Positions 8,995-19,991 of a stretch of 64,000 bases of DNA are shown piece after piece. Below the pieces are notes generated by a model that was not told the origin of the DNA, searched no databases, and worked only from the letters and a program-made list of their open reading frames with translations. How positions within the stretch are numbered: position 1 is the first letter of the stretch; every line of letters starts with the position of its first letter. This DNA comes from Ornithinimicrobium sp. CNJ-824 (GTDB lineage Bacteria; Actinomycetota; Actinomycetes; Actinomycetales; Dermatophilaceae). Location of the stretch: positions 1 through 64,000 of the forward strand of contig NZ_MKKA01000001.1 in the NCBI RefSeq assembly GCF_001942405.1, read 5' to 3'. The position numbers and the translations under genes were made by a program.

Positions 8995-10399
8995 GGCGGT
9001 CCTCCGGGGTCGTGTCGGTCTCGGCCGTGCCGCGGGCGGCGGTCACCGGCGGGGCGGCTCCCACGGCGCGACGGGGTTCGACGAGCTTCTGGCCCGGCAG
9101 CGGGGGCACCGGGTAGCCGTCGGCGAACGGGTCCACCTCGGTCGGCACCTCCATCTGCTCCTCGCGCTCGGCCGCCCGTCGTTGCGTGTAGTGGTCCCAG
9201 ACGAGGATCCCCGCCACCACGAACACGCCGATGATGATGAGGGTCAGCACGAGCGGCCAGACGCCGTCGCCGAAGTAGCCCTCCTGGGCGGCGCGGATCA
9301 TCATGACCGCGATCACCCAGACGAGCGAGAGCGGGATGAGGATCTTCCACCCCAGCTTCATGAACTGGTCGTAGCGCACCCGCGGCAGGGTCCCGCGGAG
9401 CCAGACGTAGAACCAGATGAACAGCCACATCTTGAGCGTGAACCAGAGCACGCCCCACCAGCCCTGGTCGAACATGCCGTCACCGATGAGGCTGATCGGC
9501 CACGGCGCGTGCCAGCCGCCCAGGAACAGGGTGGTGGCCAGGCCCGAGACGGTGAACATGTTGATGTACTCGCCGAGGAAGAACATGCCGAACTTCATCG
9601 AGGAGTACTCGGTGTGGAACCCGCCGCCGAGCTCACCCTCACCCTCGGCCAGGTCGAACGGCAGCCGGTTGGTCTCCCCCACCATCGTGATGACGTAGAC
9701 GACGAAGCTGAAGAACAGCGGCACGGCGTACCACATGGGCAGGCCGAGCACCGTGGTCTGCGCCTGCGCCTCGACGATCTGGCTGGTCGACATGGACCCG
9801 GCGTAGAGGAAGACGGCCACGAGGGACAGGCCCATCGCGATCTCGTAGGAGACGACCTGCGCCGTCGAGCGCAGCCCGCCCAGCAGCGGGTAGGTCGAGC
9901 CCGAGGACCAGCCGGCCAGCACGAAGCCGTAGGCGCCCACGCCGGCCACGGCCAGCACCAGCAGCACGGCCACCGGGGTGTCGGTCAGCTGCAGCGGCGT
10001 GGTGTGCCCGAACATCTGCACCTCACCGCCGATCGGGATGATCGCGAAGGAGACGAACGCCAGGCTGGCGACGAGGAGCGGCGCCGCGTAGAACATCAGC
10101 CGGTCGGCGTTCTTGGGGGTCACGTCCTCCTTGAGGAAGAGCTTGATCCCGTCCGCGGCGGTCTGCAGGATGCCCAGCGGACCGAACCGGTTGGGGCCGG
10201 GACGCTGCTGCATCCGCCCGACGACCCGTCGCTCGAACCAGATGACGATGACGACCTGGACCAGCAGGTAGACGAAGACCAGCGCCGCCTTGACGAACGA
10301 CAGCCACAGGGGGGTGTCGCTGAAGTCGGCCGCCGGGAGGTCCTCCGTCACCAGGGGGACGGCCGCCAGCAGGTCGGGGTATGCCGTCAGCATGCTCAT
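8987..10399 (-). CDS. nuoH: NADH-quinone oxidoreductase subunit H
   Basis: A 470-residue membrane protein with about eight helices. It has the quinone-site and E-channel signatures of Nuo[21 protein letters not shown], the [10 protein letters not shown] loop, and [20 protein letters not shown] with its cluster of acidic residues. The C-terminal 60 or so residues are a charged extension beyond the last helix. The start ATG overlaps the nuoG stop (ATGA); a second ATG two codons later is possible. The sequence is intact. Confidence 0.96.
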   Translation of the reverse strand: MSMLTAYPDLLAAVPLVTEDLPAADFSDTPLWLSFVKAALVFVYLLVQVVIVIWFERRVVGRMQQRPGPNRFGPLGILQTAADGIKLFLKEDVTPKNADRLMFYAAPLLVASLAFVSFAIIPIGGEVQMFGHTTPLQLTDTPVAVLLVLAVAGVGAYGFVLAGWSSGSTYPLLGGLRSTAQVVSYEIAMGLSLVAVFLYAGSMSTSQIVEAQAQTTVLGLPMWYAVPLFFSFVVYVITMVGETNRLPFDLAEGEGELGGGFHTEYSSMKFGMFFLGEYINMFTVSGLATTLFLGGWHAPWPISLIGDGMFDQGWWGVLWFTLKMWLFIWFYVWLRGTLPRVRYDQFMKLGWKILIPLSLVWVIAVMMIRAAQEGYFGDGVWPLVLTLIIIGVFVVAGILVWDHYTQRRAAEREEQMEVPTEVDPFADGYPVPPLPGQKLVEPRRAVGAAPPVTAARGTAETDTTPEDRRG

Positions 10400-12969
10400 G
10401 CCTCACCTCGCGGGTTCTGCGGGGCGGCCGCGGGCGCGGCCGAGATGCGCACGACCGCACCGGCGTCGACCCCCAGGGTCGCGCGCACGGCCGAGCCGGC
10501 GGAGTTGGTCGGCAGCCACACGACGCGTCGTGCATCGCGGTGACTACGACCGGCAGGACGATCTCGCCCCGGTCGGTGGCCACGGCGAGCAGCTCGCCGT
10601 CGGCGACCCCGGCCGTGGCGGCGGTGGCCGCCGAGATCCGGGCGACCGGCCGCGGCGCGGTGCCGGCCAGGAAGGGCTCGCCGTCCTGGAGCGCACCGGC
10701 GTCCAGCAGGTGGTGCCAGGTGGCCAGCACGGCCTCGCCCTCCCCCGGTGCGGCGGGACCGGACGGGGAGACCTGCGGGGCCGGCGAGGCGCCGGAGACC
10801 GTCCCGAGCGCCGTCAGCTCCTGCCGGACCGCCGAGACGGTGGCCGTGCCCAGGCGCACGCCCATGGCCTCGGCCAGACGGTCCAGGACCACGTGGTCGG
10901 AGGAGGAGGCGGAGTCGAGCGCCTTCTCGAACGGTCGCAGGCGACCCTCCCAGGTGGCGTAGGCGCCGGACTTCTCCTGCTGCGGGGCGACCGGGAGGAT
11001 GACGTCGGCGTACTCGTGCACGGTGCTCTCCCGCACCTCCAGGGAGACGACGAAGGTGTTGGCGAGGGCCTGCCGGGCCAGCTCGGGGTCGGGCAGGTCC
11101 TCGACCTCGACGCCGCCGACGACCAGCGCGGAGAGCTCGCCGCGGGCCGCTGCGGCGAGGATCTCGCCGGTGTCCCGGCCCGCGGTCCCGGGGAGGGCGC
11201 GGCCGGCGGCCCAGGTCGCGGCCAGGTCCTCCCGGGCGGTGTCGTCGGCCACGGGCCGGCCACCGGGCAGCAGGTTGGGCATCGCCCCGACCTCGACGGC
11301 ACCGCGCTCCCCGGCGCGGCGCGGCACCCAGGCCAGGGCGGCACCGGTGAGCTCGGCCAGCGCGGCGGCACCGGACAGCGCCCCGGGCACGGTGGCCATG
11401 CGCTCGCCCACGAGGATGACCGAGCCGGCGCCGAGGGAGTCGGAGGCCGCGTGGTACTCGTTGACGGGGCCGCCCTCGACGTCCAGCGGAACGGCCGTGC
11501 CGTCGACCGGCTCGCCACCCTGGCGGCGACGTCCGGCCAGCGCTCCGAGCACCTCGGCCTCCGTCCCGGGGGCGGACGCCAGCAGGGTCCCGTCCATCTT
11601 GGTCAGGCCCCGGGTGGCGAAGGGGGCCACCGCGTAGACCTGGGTCTTGTTGCGCCGGACCGCCTTGCGCAGGCGGAGGAAGACGATCGGGCTCTCCTCC
11701 TCCGGCTCCAGGCCGACGAGGAGCACCGAGGAGGCGTTCTCCAGGGTCTCGTAGCTGACGTCGCGCCGGCCCACGACGCTGGCGGCGAGGAAGTCGGCCT
11801 CCTCCGCGCTGTGCGGACGGGCGCGGTGGTCGACGTCGTTGGTCCCGACGGCGACGCGGGCGAACTTGCCCCAGGCGTAGGCGTCCTCGACGCTGGCCCG
11901 GCCACCCACGAGCAGACCGACGCCGCCGGCGTCGCGGGCCGCGGCGAGGCCGCGCGCCGCGGCCTGGTAGGCGGCGCGCCAGGGCACGACGGCGTACTGC
12001 CCGTCCTCGCCGCGTGCCACCGGGTCGCGCAGCCGGTCGGGCAGGGTCGGGTAGGTGAAGGCCCAGCGGCCCTTGTCGCAGTTCCACTCCTCGTTGACCG
12101 CGGGGTCGTCCAGCGCCATCCGGCGCAGGACGGTGCCGCGCCGGTGGTCGGTCCGGATCGCGCACCCGGAGGCGCAGTGCTCGCAGACGCTGGGGGTCGA
12201 GACGAGGTCGAACGGGCGGGACCGGAAGCGGTAGGCCGCCCCCGTCAGCGCGCCGACGGGGCAGATCTGCACGGTGTTGCCCGAGAAGTAGCTCTCGAAC
12301 GGCTTCTCCTCGTAGATCCCGACCTGCTGGAGCGCGCCGCGCTCGATGAGCGCGATGAACGGGTCGCCGGCGATCTGGTCGGAGAAGCGGGTGCAGCGCG
12401 CGCACAGGACGCAGCGCTCGCGGTCCAGGAGGACCTGGGAGGAGATGTTGATCGGCTTGGGGAAGGTCCGCTTGATGTCGTCGAAGCGTGAGGTCGGCCG
12501 TCCGCTGGACATCGCCTGGTTCTGCAGGGGGCACTCGCCGCCCTTGTCGCAGACGGGGCAGTCGAGCGGGTGGTTGATGAGCAGCATCTCCATCACGCCG
12601 TGCTGGGCCTTGTCGGCGACCGGGCTGGTGTGCTGGGTGTTGACGACCATGCCCTCGGAGACGGTCATCGTGCAGGAGCCTGCGGCTTGGGCATCGGCTT
12701 GACGTTGCCTCGCGGTCCGGCATCGCCACGTCGACGAGGCACTGCCGGCACGCGCCGACGGGGTCGAGGAGGGGGTGGTCGCAGAAGCGGGGGATCTGGA
12801 TCCCGACCTCCTCGGCGGCCCGGATGACCAGCGTGCCCTCGGGGACGCTGACCGGGACGTCGTCGATGGTCAGCGTGACCTTCTTGACGTCCGGCTCGGC
12901 GGGGGGCTCGGCGTTGCCGCCGTCGGTCACGGCGTTGCCGCCGGCGGCCGGAGAGGTGTTGACACTCAT
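10396..12969 (-). CDS. nuoG: NADH-quinone oxidoreductase subunit G, with frame breaks
   Basis: NuoG carries the [2Fe-2S] and [4Fe-4S] clusters of the complex I peripheral arm and a molybdopterin-type domain. The N-terminal motif [19 protein letters not shown] is in one frame. The following cluster motifs [22 protein letters not shown] and CEHCASGC are in a second frame, and the final [11 protein letters not shown] segment is back in the first. The breaks map near 12706, 12680 and 10525 and each reads as one missing G or C. Three losses restore the phase, so the first frame stays open from start to stop while most of its middle is nonsense. The corrected protein would be about 858 residues. 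The ATG overlaps the nuoF stop. Sequencing error is the likeliest cause. Confidence 0.93.
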   Translation of the reverse strand: MSVNTSPAAGGNAVTDGGNAEPPAEPDVKKVTLTIDDVPVSVPEGTLVIRAAEEVGIQIPRFCDHPLLDPVGACRQCLVDVAMPDREATSSRCPSRRLLHDDRLRGHGRQHPAHQPGRRQGPARRDGDAAHQPPARLPRLRQGRRVPPAEPGDVQRTADLTLRRHQADLPQADQHLLPGPPGPRALRPVRALHPLLRPDRRRPVHRAHRARRAPAGRDLRGEAVRELLLGQHRADLPRRRADGGGLPLPVPPVRPRLDPQRLRALRLRVRDPDRPPARHRPAPDGAGRPRGQRGVELRQGPLGLHLPDPARPAARPGGTRRGRAVRRRALARRLPGRGARPRRGPRRRRRRSARGWPGQRRGRLRLGQVRPRRRRDQRRRPPRPSAQRGGGRLPRRQRRGPARRQLRDPGERLLGAPRRPGAGGGEPDRLPPPAQGGPAQQDPGLRGGPLRHPGPDQDGRDPAGVRPRDGGRGARSAGRTSPPGWRAGRRHGRSAGRRGRPRQRVPRGLRLPRRRLGHPRGRAHGHRARGAVRCRRAGRAHRCRPGLGAAPRRGARCRRGRGDAQPAARWPARGRRHRPGGPGRDLGRRPRPPRDRGPGHRRDPRRSGPRRALRAGRRRRRGRGPARPRAGPAGPRQHLRRLPGGAGEHRARVRRRHPPGRPAAGEVRRLRHLGGSPATVREGARLRLLLRPRGPGPSGRGHGRAPGHGHRLGGPAGADGARDGLRRLAGPAGLPVRSRRTGGGRGRAGHLAPPAGRRCAPGRRALPGRHRAAAGRPDLGGHRRHGRGRRRRAARRGHRPGRDRPAGRSHRDARRVVWLPTNSAGSAVRATLGVDAGAVVRISAAPAAAPQNPRGEA

Positions 12970-14279
12970 GCGGGCTGCGTCTCCTTCGCGAACAGCGTCG
13001 AGCGCTCGGCCGGGAACAGCTCGTGCCACGGGGTGTGCATGCCCGCCTCGAACTCGTCCCGGAAGTACTTGATGGCCGAGGTGATCGGGCTGGTGGCGCC
13101 GTCACCCAGGGCGCAGAAGGCCCGGCCGAGGATGTTGTCGCAGATGTCGTCGAGCTTCTCGATGTCGCCCGGCAGACCCTTGCCCGCCTCCAGCCGCATC
13201 ATGATCTGCTTGAGCCAGAAGGTGCCCTCGCGGCAGGGGGTGCACTTGCCGCAGGACTCGTGGGCGTAGAAGTCGGTCCAGCGGGAGACCGCGCGCACCA
13301 CCGACGTGGTCTCGTCGAAGATCTGCAGCGCGCGGGTGCCGAGCATCGACCCCTCGGCCGCGACGGACTCGAAGTCGAGCGGCACGTCGAGGTGGGCGTC
13401 GGTGAAGATCGGCGTCGAGGATCCCCCGGGGGTCCAGAACTTCAGCCGGTGCCCCTCCCGGATCCCGCCGGCCATCTCGAGCAGCTCGCGCAGCGTGATG
13501 CCCAGCGGCGCCTCGTACTGGCCGGGCCGGGTGACGTGGCCGGAGAGGCTGAAGATGCCGAAGCCCTTCGACTTCTCGGTGCCCATGTCGGCGAACCAGT
13601 CGGCCCCGTGCAGCACGATCGGCGGGATCGAGGCGATGCTCTCGACGTTGTTGACCACGGTCGGCCGCGCGTAGAGCCCGGCGACCGCCGGGAAGGGCGG
13701 CTTGAGGCGCGGCTGCCCGCGGCGCCCCTCGAGGGAGTCCAGCAGGGCCGTCTCCTCGCCGCAGATGTAGGCACCGGCGCCCGCGTGCACGGTGATGTCC
13801 AGGTCGAAGCCGGACCCGAGGATGTCCTTGCCCAGGTAGCCCTTGGCGTAGGCCTCCTCCACCGCGCGCATGAGCCGGCGGTAGACGTGCACCGTCTCCC
13901 CGCGCAGGTAGATGAACGCGTGGTGGCAGCCGATGGCGTAGCTGGTGATGACCATGCCCTCGATGAGGAACTGGGGCGCCGCCATGAGCAGCGGGATGTC
14001 CTTGCAGGTGCCCGGCTCGGACTCGTCGGCGTTGACCACCAGGTAGCGGGGGCCGCCGTCCGGCGGAGGCAGGAAGCCCCACTTCATCCCGGTGGGGAAG
14101 CCGGCGCCGCCACGGCCGCGCAGGCCGGAGTCCTTGGCCGCCTGGACGAGGTCCTCGGCCGGGGTCTCGAGGGCGCGCCGGAGGGCCTGGTAGCCCTCGT
14201 TGGCCTCGTAGGTCTCCATCGTCCAGGACCGGGGGTCGTCCCAGAACCTGGTCAGGATCGGGGTCAGCTGCGTGCTCAC
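12966..14279 (-). CDS. nuoF: NADH-quinone oxidoreductase subunit F (NADH- and FMN-binding)
   Basis: The 437-residue protein has the NADH-binding glycine motif [16 protein letters not shown], the FMN-binding [12 protein letters not shown] region and the [4Fe-4S] N3 motif [12 protein letters not shown]. It oxidises NADH and passes electrons through FMN into the cluster chain. The start is GTG, overlapping the nuoE stop (GTGA), and the stop overlaps the nuoG ATG. Length and motif order are as expected, with no frame breaks. Confidence 0.97.
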   Translation of the reverse strand: MSTQLTPILTRFWDDPRSWTMETYEANEGYQALRRALETPAEDLVQAAKDSGLRGRGGAGFPTGMKWGFLPPPDGGPRYLVVNADESEPGTCKDIPLLMAAPQFLIEGMVITSYAIGCHHAFIYLRGETVHVYRRLMRAVEEAYAKGYLGKDILGSGFDLDITVHAGAGAYICGEETALLDSLEGRRGQPRLKPPFPAVAGLYARPTVVNNVESIASIPPIVLHGADWFADMGTEKSKGFGIFSLSGHVTRPGQYEAPLGITLRELLEMAGGIREGHRLKFWTPGGSSTPIFTDAHLDVPLDFESVAAEGSMLGTRALQIFDETTSVVRAVSRWTDFYAHESCGKCTPCREGTFWLKQIMMRLEAGKGLPGDIEKLDDICDNILGRAFCALGDGATSPITSAIKYFRDEFEAGMHTPWHELFPAERSTLFAKETQPA

Positions 14280-15214
14280 TGGCCGTCCTCCTTCTCCCCG
14301 GCCGGCGTGCCGTCGCCGACCTCGGCGTCGCCCGGCTTCTCGTCGGGCTCGTTGGTGGGCGCGTTGACCGACGTGTGCCGGCCGGCGGACAGGCCGCCCG
14401 CACGGCCCTCGGCGGTGGCCTCCTGGTCGGTGCCCGGCTGCTCGTCCTTCTGGGACACCGGGGCCGTCCAGCCGTGCTCCTCGGCCACGCGCAGCCCCTC
14501 CAGGGAGGGCCCTCCCGCGCCCGGCCCCTCGTCGGCGAGGCCGTCGGGGAACCCGGCCAGCACCCGGGAGATCTGCTTGAAGCTGCAGACCCGGGAGGGC
14601 CCGCGGGTGGGGGCGACCTCCTCGCCGGCGCGGAGCCGGTCCACCAGCTGCTTGGTGGAGTCGGGGGTCTGCTGGTCGAAGAACTCCCAGTTGACCATGA
14701 CGACCGGCGCGTAGTCGCAGGCCGCGTTGCACTCGACCCGTTCGAGGGTGATCCGGCCGTCCTCGGTCGTCTCGTCGTGCCCGACGCCCAGGTGCTCGCT
14801 GACCTCGTCGAAGATCTGGTCACCACCCATCACCGCGCAGAGGGTGTTGGTGCACACCCCGACGGTGTAGTCCCCGTTGGGGTGCCGCTTGTACTGGGTG
14901 TAGAACGTCGCGACGCCGCTGACCTCGGCCGTCGTCAGCTCGAGCTGCTCGGCGCAGAACTGCACGCCGCGGCCGGTGACGTAGCCGTCCACCGACTGGA
15001 CCAGGTGCAGCAGCGGGAGCAGGGCCGAGCGCTTCTGCGGGTAGCGGGCCACGATCTGGGCCGCGTCCGCGCGCAGCGCCTCGAGCACGTCGTCGGCGTA
15101 GGGTTCCTCGGAGGCGTGCAGCGGCGTGTGGTGGTGCAGCGGCGCCTCCCCGTGGGCGTCGTGCCCTGCGGGGCCGGAGCCGGGCTGCGCCCCTCCGTCG
15201 GTGTGGGTGGTCAT
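14276..15214 (-). CDS. nuoE: NADH-quinone oxidoreductase subunit E with C-terminal extension
   Basis: A thioredoxin-like [2Fe-2S] subunit (cluster N1a). The four ligands lie in [13 protein letters not shown] and [10 protein letters not shown]. An N-terminal helical domain precedes them, as in the family. The core ends near residue 225, after which about 85 residues rich in Gly, Pro, Glu and Ala follow, making 312 residues rather than the usual 160-250. The ATG overlaps the nuoD stop (ATGA). The tail's function is unknown. Confidence 0.95.
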   Translation of the reverse strand: MTTHTDGGAQPGSGPAGHDAHGEAPLHHHTPLHASEEPYADDVLEALRADAAQIVARYPQKRSALLPLLHLVQSVDGYVTGRGVQFCAEQLELTTAEVSGVATFYTQYKRHPNGDYTVGVCTNTLCAVMGGDQIFDEVSEHLGVGHDETTEDGRITLERVECNAACDYAPVVMVNWEFFDQQTPDSTKQLVDRLRAGEEVAPTRGPSRVCSFKQISRVLAGFPDGLADEGPGAGGPSLEGLRVAEEHGWTAPVSQKDEQPGTDQEATAEGRAGGLSAGRHTSVNAPTNEPDEKPGDAEVGDGTPAGEKEDGQ

Positions 15215-16673
15215 CGGTCCACGCCTCCCATCACGGGGTCGATCGATGCGACGGCGACGATGACGTCGGCGATGAGGCCGCCCTCCGCCAGCGCCGACGC
15301 CGCCTGCAGGTTGTGGAAGCTGGGGTCCCGGAAGTGGGCCCGGTAGGGCCGGGTGCGCCGTCGGAGACCAGGTGCACGCCGAGCTCGCCCTTGGGCGACT
15401 CGATCGCGGAGTAGACCTGCCCCGGCGGGACCCGGAAGCCCTCGGTGACCAGCTTGAAGTGGTGGATGAGCGCCTCCATGGACTCGCCCATGATCTCGCG
15501 GATGTGGTCCAGGCTGTTGCCCTGCCCGTCGGCGCCCACGGACAGCTGGGCGGGCCAGGCGATCTTCTTGTCCGCCACCATCACCGGCTCGCCCTGGCTC
15601 GCGCGCAGCCGTTCGATGGCCTGGTCGGCGATCCGCAGGGACTGCCAGATCTCCTCGAACCGGATGACGACCCTGGCGTAGGCATCGGCGTCGCGGCGGG
15701 TCGGCACGTCGAACTCGTAGGTCTCGTAGCCGCAGTAGGGGTTCAGCTTGCGCAGGTCGTGCGGCAGGCCGGTCGAGCGCAGGATCGGGCCGGTGACCCC
15801 CAGGGCCATGCAGCCGGACAGGGACAGGTAGCCCACGTCGACGGTGCGGCCCTTGAAGACCGGGTTCTCCAGCAGCAGGGTCTCCAGCTGCCGGATCCCC
15901 CGGCGCAGCTCGGGCAGCTCGGCCTCCAGCTGGTCCAGGTGCTCGGGGAGCACGTCCTGGGCGACACCACCGGGCCGGACGTAGGCGTGGTTCATCCGCA
16001 GGCCGGAGATGGCCTCCAGGAAGCGCAGGATGCGTTCCCGCTCGCGGAAGCCGGTCGTCATGATCGTCGTGGCGCCCAGCTCCATGCCGCCGGTGGCCAG
16101 GGCGATGAGGTGGGAGGAGATCCGGTTGAGCTCCATGGTGAGCACACGGATGTCGCTGGCCCGCTGCGGGACCTGGTCGGTGATGCCCAGCAGCTTCTCC
16201 ACCGCCAGGCTGTAGGCGGCCTCGTTGAAGATCGGCGTCAGGTAGTCCATCCGGGTGCAGAACGTGGTGCCCTGCACCCAGGTGCGGAACTCCATGTTCT
16301 TCTCGATCCCGGTGTGCAGGAAGCCGATGCCGGCCCGGGCCTCGCGGACGGTCTCCCCGTCGAGCTCGAGGACGAGCCGGAGCACGCCGTGGGTCGAGGG
16401 GTGCTGCGGACCCATGTTGACCACGATCCGCTCGGCGCCGAGGGTCGAGACGTCCTGGGCGATGTCGTCCCAGTCGCCGCCGCCGGCCGCGTCGAAGACG
16501 GGGTCGCTCTCGACGGTCTCCACGGAGGGGCCGGCCGTGGAGTAGTAGTCCGTGGACGCCCGCACCCGGCGCTCGCCGCCCTCGTCGGGCTTGGTGTCGG
16601 CGTAGTCGGCCTCGGGGTCGCCGTGCTCCGGGTCGGTGATCTTGCCGCCACGGGCGGTCGGGTCGATGGTCAC
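15211..16673 (-). CDS. nuoD: NADH-quinone oxidoreductase subunit D, with frame break
   Basis: The quinone-site subunit of complex I (49-kDa homologue). Motifs include [15 protein letters not shown] with the quinone-site histidine and [16 protein letters not shown]. The first 70 or so residues are a variable polar extension. Near 15355 the frame breaks: one G appears missing from a GGCGGC run, after which the expected ending ([16 protein letters not shown], then [17 protein letters not shown]) continues in another phase to the stop at 15211-15213. The corrected length is about 487 residues. The GTG start overlaps the nuoC stop and the corrected stop overlaps the nuoE ATG, which supports the reconstruction. 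Confidence 0.94.
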
Positions 16674-17473
16674 GAGTAGCTCCTCCGCTGGTCCGGGGCG
16701 GGGATCGTGGCGCCCTTGTACTCCACCGGGACCCCGCCGAGCGGGTAGTCCTTGCGCTGGGGGTGGCCGGCCCAGTCGTCGGGCATGAGGATCCGCGTCA
16801 GGCCCGGGTGGCCGCCGAAGACGATCCCGAACATGTCGAAGGTCTCCCGCTCGTGCCAGTCGTTGCCGGGGTAGATGTCCACGATCGAGGGGATGTGCGG
16901 ATCGGCGTCGGGGCAGGTCACCTCGAACCGCACCCGGCGTCCGCCGTTGGTGATCGACAGGAAGTGGTAGACGGCGTGCAGCTCGGCACCCTCGTGCCCG
17001 GGCAGGTGCACCCCCGAGACGCCGTTGCACATCTCGAAGCGCAGGCGGGCGTCGTCGCGCAGCGGCTGGAGCAGCTCGCGGAGCTGCTCGCGGCGGGTGA
17101 CCAGCGTCAGCTCGCCGCGGTCGACGACGACCCGCTCGACGCCGGCCTCGAACGCCTCGGGCGCGGCGTCCCGCAGCGCCTCGACGACCTCGTCGAAGTA
17201 GGAGCCGTAGGGCGGCTCGGCCGCACCCGGGTAGAGGACGGGGGCCTGCAGACCGCCGTACCCGCTGGTGTCCGTGCCCAGGGAGCCCCCGAACATGCCC
17301 CGTCGGGAACCCACCTGCACCGGTTCGCCGGGCGTGCCCGACCGGGCGGGGACCGCGGAGGACGCGCCCTCCTGGGCGTGCGTGGTGTCCGCGAGCTGGT
17401 CCTCGTCCTGACGTGGCTGGTGGACCTCGTCGCGGGTGCTTCCGTCCGCGGGAGGGGTCTTCTCCTCGCTCAT
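16670..17473 (-). CDS. nuoC: NADH-quinone oxidoreductase subunit C
   Basis: The 30-kDa homologue of the complex I connecting module. The conserved core lies in the C-terminal two thirds, ending with the signature [18 protein letters not shown] and [20 protein letters not shown]. About 85 residues of acidic, disordered-looking sequence precede the core. The total is 267 residues. The ATG overlaps the nuoB stop and the stop overlaps the nuoD GTG. No frame breaks. Confidence 0.95.
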   Translation of the reverse strand: MSEEKTPPADGSTRDEVHQPRQDEDQLADTTHAQEGASSAVPARSGTPGEPVQVGSRRGMFGGSLGTDTSGYGGLQAPVLYPGAAEPPYGSYFDEVVEALRDAAPEAFEAGVERVVVDRGELTLVTRREQLRELLQPLRDDARLRFEMCNGVSGVHLPGHEGAELHAVYHFLSITNGGRRVRFEVTCPDADPHIPSIVDIYPGNDWHERETFDMFGIVFGGHPGLTRILMPDDWAGHPQRKDYPLGGVPVEYKGATIPAPDQRRSYS

Positions 17474-18024
17474 GCCAGCAGCCCCTTCATCTCCTGCCGG
17501 GGCACGGCGGCCAGCGCGGCGGCCTCGGCCGCCCTCGCCGCCTGCTCGCGGTGGACGCCGAACTTGAACTCCCGGATCTGGCGCTGCAGCTCCAGGATGG
17601 CGTTGAGCAGCATCTCGGGGCGTGGCGGACAGCCGGGCAGGTAGACGTCGACCGGGACGATGTGGTCCACGCCCTGGACGATCGCGTAGTTGTTGAACAT
17701 GCCGCCCGAGCTGGCGCACACGCCCATGGAGATGACCCACTTGGGGTTGGGCATCTGGTCGTAGACCTGCCGCACGACGGGGGCCATCTTCTGCGAGACG
17801 CGCCCGGCGACGATCATCAGGTCGGCCTGGCGGGGGGTCGCGGCGAAGCGCTCCATCCCGAACCGGGCGATGTCGTAGTCGGGGGTCCCGACCGCCATCA
17901 TCTCGATCGCGCAGCAGGCCAGGCCGAAGGTGGCCGGCCACACCGACTGCTGCCGCAGCTGCCCGGCGATGCCCTCGACGGTCGTCAGCAGGATGCCGCC
18001 GGGGATCTTGTCCTCAAGTCCCAT
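17470..18024 (-). CDS. nuoB: NADH-quinone oxidoreductase subunit B (cluster N2)
   Basis: A 184-residue protein with the cysteine ligands of the terminal cluster N2: the tandem pair in [12 protein letters not shown], the cysteine in [14 protein letters not shown] and that in PGCPPRPE. It passes electrons to quinone at the NuoB/NuoD interface. I chose the ATG at 18022-18024 ([10 protein letters not shown]) because it matches the usual family start. A GTG nine bases upstream is also in frame. It is separated from nuoA by about 90 bp, the largest gap in the operon. Confidence 0.95.
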   Translation of the reverse strand: MGLEDKIPGGILLTTVEGIAGQLRQQSVWPATFGLACCAIEMMAVGTPDYDIARFGMERFAATPRQADLMIVAGRVSQKMAPVVRQVYDQMPNPKWVISMGVCASSGGMFNNYAIVQGVDHIVPVDVYLPGCPPRPEMLLNAILELQRQIREFKFGVHREQAARAAEAAALAAVPRQEMKGLLA

Positions 18025-18114
18025 GTGTCTCACTCGTCCTTCCGCCGGCCGGGGCGTGCGCCCCGGTCACCGGCACCTCGTCATACCCGCTGCCGTCGTG
18101 CACCCTCGCCCTGC

Positions 18115-18480
18115 TCAGTCCCACTCCAGACCACCCCGGCTCCACTCGTAGACGAACGGGACCGAGACGACGACGAGGAACAGCAGCATCGCCAGCACGG
18201 AGAACAGCCCCACCTGGTCGAAGGCGACCGCGAACGGGTAGAGGAAGAGCACCTCGACGTCGAAGACGATGAAGAGCATCGCGGTCAGGTAGAACTTGAT
18301 CGGGACCCGGCCGCCCTCCTCGGCCTGGGGGGTGGGCTGGATGCCGCACTCGTAGGCCTCGGCCTTGGCGCGGTTGTAGTTCGACCTCCCCAGCAGACCG
18401 CCGCCGAAGACGGACCCGAAGGCGAAGAGCAGACCGAAGAAGAGGAAGAAGAGAACCGGCAGATAGGGGTGGTAGTCCAT
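18115..18480 (-). CDS. nuoA: NADH-quinone oxidoreductase subunit A
   Basis: The 121-residue first gene of the operon has three membrane helices and the family motif KAEAYECGIQP in its first loop, plus FIVFDVEVLFLYPFAV in helix two. It helps form the junction between the two arms of complex I. The ATG at 18478-18480 is preceded by AAAGGAG about 13 bases upstream. An in-frame upstream start would add residues not seen in the family, so it was not used. Confidence 0.95.
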   Translation of the reverse strand: MDYHPYLPVLFFLFFGLLFAFGSVFGGGLLGRSNYNRAKAEAYECGIQPTPQAEEGGRVPIKFYLTAMLFIVFDVEVLFLYPFAVAFDQVGLFSVLAMLLFLVVVSVPFVYEWSRGGLEWD

Positions 18481-18549
18481 CAGAGCCAGGACTCCTTTCG
18501 GGACGAGCACGGCATCGGTCCGGCCCAGGGAGGGGGCGGGCACGCGCCT

Positions 18550-18555
18550 AGCCTA
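18550..18555 (-). promoter_or_regulatory. candidate -10 box of the nuo operon
   Basis: On the minus strand the hexamer TAGGCT lies in the 91-bp gap between the flavoprotein gene stop and nuoA. It would place transcription start near 18543, giving a leader of about 60 bases. No clear -35 element is visible. Confidence 0.35.
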
Positions 18556-18571
18556 GTCATGGTCGAGGGGT

Positions 18572-19867
18572 TCATGCGGCAGGGGTGGCCCGGCTCAGCG
18601 CGTTGATGATCCGGTCGTCCAGACCGCCGCCGCGTTCCTGCGGCAGGTTGGCCATGATCTTCAGCAGCAGCCGCATGAGGGCCTTGCGCGGCAGCCCGTA
18701 GCGCACGGCCAGCCGCATGATCTCGGGGTTGCCGATGAGCGTGGCGAACTGCTTGCCGAGCATGTAGTAGCCGCCGAGCGAGGCCTTCATGACGGACGGG
18801 TAGGACTGCAGCACCGCCTCCCGCTCCCCGGGCGTGGCGCGGGCCAGGGCCGAGGCGACCACCTCGGCCGTGTGCCTGCCCGCCTCCATCGCCTCGGCGA
18901 TCCCCTCGCCGTTGAACGGGTTGACCATCCCGCCCGCGTCCCCGACCAGCAGCAGGCCCCGGTCGTAGAGCGGCTGGCGGTTGAAGCACATCGGCAGGGC
19001 CGCGCCACGGATGGGCCCGATCTGGGTCTCCTCGCCGAACTCCCACTCCTCCGGCATGCCGGCGACCCACCGACGCATGACGTCCTTGTAGTCGAAGGTG
19101 CCGAAGTCCTTGGCGGTGTCCAGGATGCCCAGCCCGACGTTGGCGGTGCCGTCGCCGACGGGGAAGATCCACCCGTAGCCGGGCATGAGCACGTCCTGCT
19201 CGCCGTTCTCGCCCTTGGCCCACAGCTCCAGCCAGGACTCGATGTAGTCGTCGTCGTGCCGGGGCGTGGTGTAGTAGGTGCGGACCGCCACCCCCATCGG
19301 GCGGTCGTCACGCTTGGGCCGGTCCATCGCCAGCGACAGCCGGCTGGAGTTGCCGTCGGCGGCCACGACCACCTGGGCCCGGAACTCCCGGGTCTCGCCC
19401 GTCGGCCGCCCGTTCTCCCCCATGACCTTGGCCCGCACGCCGCAGATGTGGTCGCGGTGGTCCAGCACCGGCTCGGAGACGTTCATCCGCTCGATCAGCC
19501 GGGCCCCCCGCGTCTCCGCGTGCCGGGCCAGGATCTCGTCGAGGTCCATCCGGGTGCGGACGAGGCCGTAGGGCGGGAAGGTGGCGTTGCCGGGCCAGTC
19601 CAGCTCCATCCGGACGCCGCCGCCGAGGATCCGCAGGCCCTTGGTGCGGTGCCAGCCGTCCTCCTCCCGGATCGGCACACCCAGGCTGATGAGCTCGCGC
19701 ACCGCGCGGGGGGTCAGGCCGTCCCCGCAGATCTTGTCGCGGGGGAAGGAGGCCTTCTCGAGCAGGAGCACGTCCAGCCCGTGGGCCGCCAGGTATGCGG
19801 CGGTCGAGGCCCCTCCCGGGCCCGCCCCGACGACGATCACGTCGGCCGTCTCGACCTGTTCACCCAC
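18572..19867 (-). CDS. geranylgeranyl-reductase-family flavoprotein (MenJ-like)
   Basis: The 431-residue protein opens with an FAD-binding Rossmann motif (VIVVGAGPGGASTAAYLA) and the family sequence CGDGLTPRAV. A second FAD motif, LLVGDAGGMVNPFNGEGI, lies in the middle. Members reduce isoprenoid double bonds; in mycobacteria the homologue MenJ partially saturates the menaquinone tail. The position directly upstream of the nuo operon and near menG, menF and menD fits that role. The GTG start is followed by MGEQVETADV. The gene is intact. Reduction of another prenyl substrate cannot be excluded. Confidence 0.85.
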   Translation of the reverse strand: MGEQVETADVIVVGAGPGGASTAAYLAAHGLDVLLLEKASFPRDKICGDGLTPRAVRELISLGVPIREEDGWHRTKGLRILGGGVRMELDWPGNATFPPYGLVRTRMDLDEILARHAETRGARLIERMNVSEPVLDHRDHICGVRAKVMGENGRPTGETREFRAQVVVAADGNSSRLSLAMDRPKRDDRPMGVAVRTYYTTPRHDDDYIESWLELWAKGENGEQDVLMPGYGWIFPVGDGTANVGLGILDTAKDFGTFDYKDVMRRWVAGMPEEWEFGEETQIGPIRGAALPMCFNRQPLYDRGLLLVGDAGGMVNPFNGEGIAEAMEAGRHTAEVVASALARATPGEREAVLQSYPSVMKASLGGYYMLGKQFATLIGNPEIMRLAVRYGLPRKALMRLLLKIMANLPQERGGGLDDRIINALSRATPAA

Positions 19868-19924
19868 GGTGTCTACGCCTCGCTTGTGCCAACCTTCACG
19901 AACCCGGTCAGTCTAGGTGGCACC

Positions 19925-19966
19925 GTCCCCCGGGCCGGGCGAGGGGACCCTGCCCCGAATTAGGGG
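19925..19966. terminator. paired inverted repeats between exonuclease and flavoprotein genes
   Basis: GTCCCC (19925-19930) pairs with GGGGAC (19943-19948), and CCCC (19953-19956) pairs with GGGG (19963-19966) around an AT-rich loop. The block lies after the exonuclease stop and before the flavoprotein start, both on the minus strand. It may terminate the exonuclease transcript. There is no U-tract. Confidence 0.35.
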
Positions 19967-19991
19967 ACGCCAGCATGCCCGAAGGTCCCGG

